Positions 60,440-64,000 of a stretch of 64,000 bases of DNA are shown here, in pieces; position 1 is the first letter of the stretch, and each line of letters begins with the position of its first letter. The translations under genes and the position numbers were made by a program. The stretch spans positions 41,724,689 through 41,788,688 of the forward strand of contig NC_030381.2 of NCBI RefSeq assembly GCF_001625215.2, in the 5' to 3' direction. The notes under the pieces were generated by a model. That model was not told where the DNA came from. It searched no databases and was given only the letters and a program-made list of their open reading frames with translations. The stretch comes from Daucus carota subsp. sativus (taxonomy: Eukaryota; Streptophyta; Magnoliopsida; Apiales; Apiaceae).

Positions 60440-60810
60440 ATTTTTCAGGGAGATACATCAAGTTGAGTATGGAATTTGGTCAAATTTAGAGTACTTTCTG
60501 ATAACTCCAGATTTCGTTTCGGTGTCACCTCAGCTGTGTGCGGATGTCTTGTGGTGTTGCTCGTGAATGTGAGCCTACAAAACAACACCCGAGGGGATTT
60601 GAGCCCCGCTACCAGGTTTCACCCTTCTCGTTCTCCAAATATACTTGTAAATTCATTGACATAAGAAACATAAAAGTTTTCGAAAATAACTCCAAACGCA
60701 ATAAGAAAATCAGTACCGCTTGATCTCGGAAAGGGAATGGAATAAATATTCAACTGAATCAGTTTACCACCAAATCTGTCAGCTAGGCATGGAGTTAGAC
60801 GCACGTTTTA
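60440..60810. other. Unclassified GC-richer island
   Basis: This stretch has higher GC and less simple sequence than its flanks, for example around ACCTCAGCTGTGTGCGG and CCCGAGGGGATTTGAGCC. Both strands have frames of about 60 codons, but none matches a family I know. It could be a transposon terminal fragment or captured gene piece. Confidence 0.25.
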
Positions 60811-62219
60811 TTTAAGTTTCTATTGTTAGCACTAAGACTTCTGATCGAAATTTGTGAGGGATGTCAGAAAAGATCTCGGACATGCCGTATAATTTTAGAG
60901 TGATGTGTGAATGGAAGAGCAAACCCAACAACAATTTTGTTATTTATGTATTGGATCCTAAATAATTCAAGATATCAATAGCAATTCTTATCTAAGGATA
61001 TTTTTATTTTCATTTTTTAAATATTTTATCTTTATTAGTTATCAAAAGTGAATAAAGAGAAAGTGTCTATTTTTAACAAAAATTATAAATTAAGAATTAC
61101 AAAAAAGAAAGATATTAAATAAAGATAAGAAATGAGAAGAAGATCTTGGTGATTTAAAAACCACCAACATATTATTGTTGGAGTGGTTTTTCTCCCATTC
61201 ACATTCTTTATATTTTAGGTTAGATTACAAACAGTTAAGTTATTCAAGTTACTTCAAATCCTATTTTTATTCGGGCAAAGGTATATGAATTCGTTGATTG
61301 CAGACACTAATATATAGACAATCTTATATTAATCAGAAGAACTAAAAATTTATAATATTAAATTAATTAAGATGAAAGTAAATTTTTATATGAGTAATCC
61401 TAATTCATTAATTAATGTGATTGATAATAATGGGAATATAAGAATGTATTAAAAGATTGAGTAATATTCGGTGACTATCGATTTTATTAAATAAGCAAGA
61501 GTGTTGTTAGACAATAAAAAAGATGCAAATAATATCAAAATTCTAACCGAGTTAACTAGGACAAACAAAAATTGCACATTCTATAACAAATTTTAGTATT
61601 TGATATTTCAATTGATTATTTTAGATTTCTAATATTGAAACTGGTGTCACGATCATAATAAAAATATACAAAATGTGCTTTATCCTATAAAGAAATATAT
61701 ATTATAAATAAATTTCTAAGAGAATACATAACTAATTTAATTAATAATATTTAATCAAATTAATTTTAATATTTTATCTCATATACAAAATACGAGCATT
61801 TATTAATACTAAAATACTAATGAAATAACGTTAGAAGTTAAAATATAAATAATAAATTTTGAACGATATACTCATCAGACATGTATAAATGTTTTCCCTT
61901 TCGGAATATAAAATCCACATTGTTTTGTTATGAGGAACATCCCAACTAAAAAATCATAAAACCCAGCAAATTATACTATTTCATCCAGAGAGTGTATTTC
62001 ACAAATTAAAATAGTTATTCACCAATTGATATTTTTCTCAGAGTCATATATAAGAGTTTTAAGTAATTATATATAATTTTGTCCCATAAATTATTTACAA
62101 TATGTTAAAATATAAATAAAAATAATTTTAATTATATTATCTACTTAAATTATAACTTTCAATTTTATAATATAAAATTATTAAAATAAATAAATTACTA
62201 AAAGCTCGCATATATGTTA
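60811..62219. other. AT-rich spacer between the ALOG genes
   Basis: No gene, RNA or clear repeat was recognised. Confidence 0.4.
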
Positions 62220-62423
62220 CTCCCTCCGTCCCAGCAGGCTCTTTACGTTACTTTTTGGCACGCATTTTAATGCTCCTATAAAGTATACTTACATTATATA
62301 TTTATTTTTAAAAAAAATCTCCAAAAAAAGTTTGACGTTTAAACTTTATTTAAAAAAAGAAAAAATTAAAAATATGTAATAGGAGCCTTAAAATGCGTGG
62401 AAACAGTGCACGTAAGCATGGAG
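62220..62423. mobile_element. Probable decayed Stowaway-like MITE
   Basis: Starts CTCCCTCCGTCCC and the right end reads CATGGAG followed by TA. Inner words GGCACGCATTTTAATGCTCC and GGAGCCTTAAAATGCGTGG are inverted partners. The terminal match at the right is weak. Confidence 0.55.
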
Positions 62424-62972
62424 TACTTCTTTAAGAGGCTCTTAGCTAGTTCCCCTCTTGTCTTTTTACTTCGTTAATTCAGTTATCAAGTCGTCTACTC
62501 ATCTTTCGTGTTACCAATTTACCATAGACAAACTTACACTCTAACATGGATAACACAAGAAAAACGATTGTGATATAGTATAAAGTTGATAATGTAGCTA
62601 GCTACAAAAATCAGAGCTCAACTATTGCCACCAAGGACACTGACTTCAACTATTCCAACCTCCATTACTCCCTTCCAAAAATATCTAATCCAATAAATTG
62701 AAAATTGAAATGCGCATGATGCCACTTTCTATCTCCCAAAATCAAAGATCTTGAAAGTTCGAATTAGTAGATATTCATTCACTAAGTTTGTTAAGTATAG
62801 GAAAACATGCATTAAAAGTAATAACCATTGACCTAAAAAACTTGTCAAGAATGAAATGAGGGTTTGAAGCAAAACACTTGTCACTGCCCATTAATTGAAA
62901 GAACCCTAATAGAGAAAACAAGGATACTAAAACATGAAATGAGCTTAAACATGAACCCTAATTTACCATACA
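62424..62972. other. Spacer downstream of the second ALOG gene
   Basis: Contains the presumed 3' UTR of the ALOG gene on the minus strand. Nothing else was seen. Confidence 0.4.
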
Positions 62973-63698
62973 CTAGTTGAAAAAAGACATGTGATGGATC
63001 ATGGAGCTCCGAGGATCCGATAAATGACCCACCACCATCCCTAGCCCTTCAAACCTACCTTCCGAAACCTGAACATTGAATCTCTGATCCTGAGCAAACA
63101 AATCATGAGTACTCATATTATTGTTATTACCACTATTCGAGCAATGATCATTTTCATGTTCTTGATTTGCTGACACTTTCTGTGCCTGCGGCTTCTTTCT
63201 TTTCTTCTTGTCATAAGCTATCCCTCTTGCTTTAGCTTGAGAATCTCTCACTTCCCTCAGATACAACCTGACGGCCCGTGCGCCGAAGGGGTTGGTCTCC
63301 GGTGAGCCGCCGTGCTCCTCGAAGGCGGCGCGGAGGCGGCCGATGAGCGCGTCGAGGCTGCCCCAGGCTTGTTTGAGTGGACAGGGGCAGGGGGCTGGTG
63401 GATGAGGGTGGCCGAAGAAAGGGCAGCTGTTTGTGTGGACCTTGGTTTTCCCGAACTGGTCGAGGTACCGGAGGAATTCCAGGACGTGGGCGCCGCTGCA
63501 TCGCGACAGATGCAGCGGCGGACGGTGGTTCTTTAGGTATTGGCCGAATGTGTTCCAGTCTCGCCGCTTCTGTGATTCGTAGCGGCTGAGCGGCGGCGGT
63601 GGTGACACGTGGCTGGTGTTCGGAATGTACAAGTTGTTGTAACCGTGGGTTGCGGTGGTGGTGGCGGTGGTGCAGCAGTTGGTGATGGCGGCTGACAT
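62973..63698 (-). CDS. LSH: ALOG-domain transcription regulator, LSH type
   Basis: Intronless, 241 aa. The ALOG domain spans about residues 38-162: [37 protein letters not shown], a zinc-ribbon insert (H88-x3-C92 and C104-x-C106), [53 protein letters not shown]. The basic stretch KKKRKK (164-169) is a classic nuclear-localisation signal. A low-complexity N/S/H tail ends in a hydrophobic block ([20 protein letters not shown]). The N-terminus is Thr/Ala-rich. ALOG/LSH proteins act in the nucleus on organ-boundary, floral and light-dependent development. The domain is GC-rich compared with its AT-rich surroundings. The neighbouring ALOG gene at 55116-55649 has the same orientation and also begins MSAA, suggesting tandem paralogy. 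Confidence 0.96.
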   Translation of the reverse strand: MSAAITNCCTTATTTATHGYNNLYIPNTSHVSPPPPLSRYESQKRRDWNTFGQYLKNHRPPLHLSRCSGAHVLEFLRYLDQFGKTKVHTNSCPFFGHPHPPAPCPCPLKQAWGSLDALIGRLRAAFEEHGGSPETNPFGARAVRLYLREVRDSQAKARGIAYDKKKRKKPQAQKVSANQEHENDHCSNSGNNNNMSTHDLFAQDQRFNVQVSEGRFEGLGMVVGHLSDPRSSMIHHMSFFN

Positions 63699-64000
63699 GA
63701 ATGTAGCTAGGGTTTGCTAGATGACTGTAAAATATATGTATATATAATATCTGATAGTTAACAGAGATAACAGCACATAGTAAATGATAGTGTGTGTGAT
63801 TTGAAGGGTTTGCATGTAAGGAGAGAAATGAGAGAGGAGAGGGGAAGGAATGAGGAAGGGTTTAAAAAGAGGGGAATGAGGAAATGAAGAGCAAGGAGAG
63901 AAAGGGGTAAAATTAAGGTGATGAGGGGGGACAAAGAGGGTCCCATGCAAAGACTACCACGTAAAGTAAGAGAAGGGAAGTGTAATGACAGTTTGAATAT
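63699..64000 (-). promoter_or_regulatory. Upstream region of the second ALOG gene (cut by the window end)
   Basis: On the minus strand this has CT-rich tracts (about 63820-63930), a TA-rich stretch at 63731-63750 that could serve as a TATA element with a very short leader, and an ACGT core (TACGTGG) near 63958-63964. The promoter continues outside the window. Confidence 0.35.

Noticed and set aside
60476-60804. Overlapping 60-codon frames on both strands considered as a gene
   Set aside because: No recognisable motif, splice structure or start context. Kept only as an unclassified GC-richer island.

Overview
The window is nuclear DNA of a flowering plant, a core eudicot and perhaps an asterid. 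The evidence is spliced genes with GT-AG introns, plant-only families (Alfin-like PHD, ALOG/LSH, SAUR, LRR receptor-like kinase), very AT-rich intergenic DNA, and dense plant-type transposons (Stowaway, Tourist/Harbinger, hAT, a Mutator-like element, a decayed Ty1/copia). I cannot name the species.

Genic left third (1-27 kb). A twin-CX9C Mdm35/TRIAP1-like gene (+, 657-1271) lies beside a coclaurine-N-methyltransferase-like gene (-, 3638-8549). As far as I recall, this matches the neighbourhood At4g33100 / At4g33110-33120 in Arabidopsis. Next come an intronless mitochondrial carrier (+, 12661-13668), a five-exon Alfin-like PHD-finger gene with large repeat-filled introns (-, 15637-23035), and a short LRR receptor-like pseudokinase (+, 25543-27139).

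Middle (27-50 kb). This part is mostly mobile DNA with one intronless SAUR gene (+, 32216-32563). The main item is an apparently complete, potentially autonomous Mutator-like element (37175-41232). It has a perfect 9-bp target duplication, long terminal inverted repeats and an open three-exon transposase of 998 aa. Around it are hAT-like elements whose ends are built from short degenerate GC-rich words, one with a perfect 8-bp target duplication (35070-35930). There is also a degraded copia pol split by a small hAT element with a perfect 8-bp duplication (46550-46819), and a foldback-type element at 48.9 kb whose relative sits at 8.8 kb.

Right third (50-64 kb). AT-rich spacer and more small transposons surround two ALOG-domain genes on the minus strand (55116-55649 and 62973-63698). 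The second is a canonical LSH-type protein with a basic nuclear-localisation stretch. The first stops before that stretch.

The genes do not form a pathway. They are ordinary housekeeping, regulatory and signalling genes among transposon insertions. All exon joins come from splice signals, reading phase and family conservation. No transcript evidence was available.
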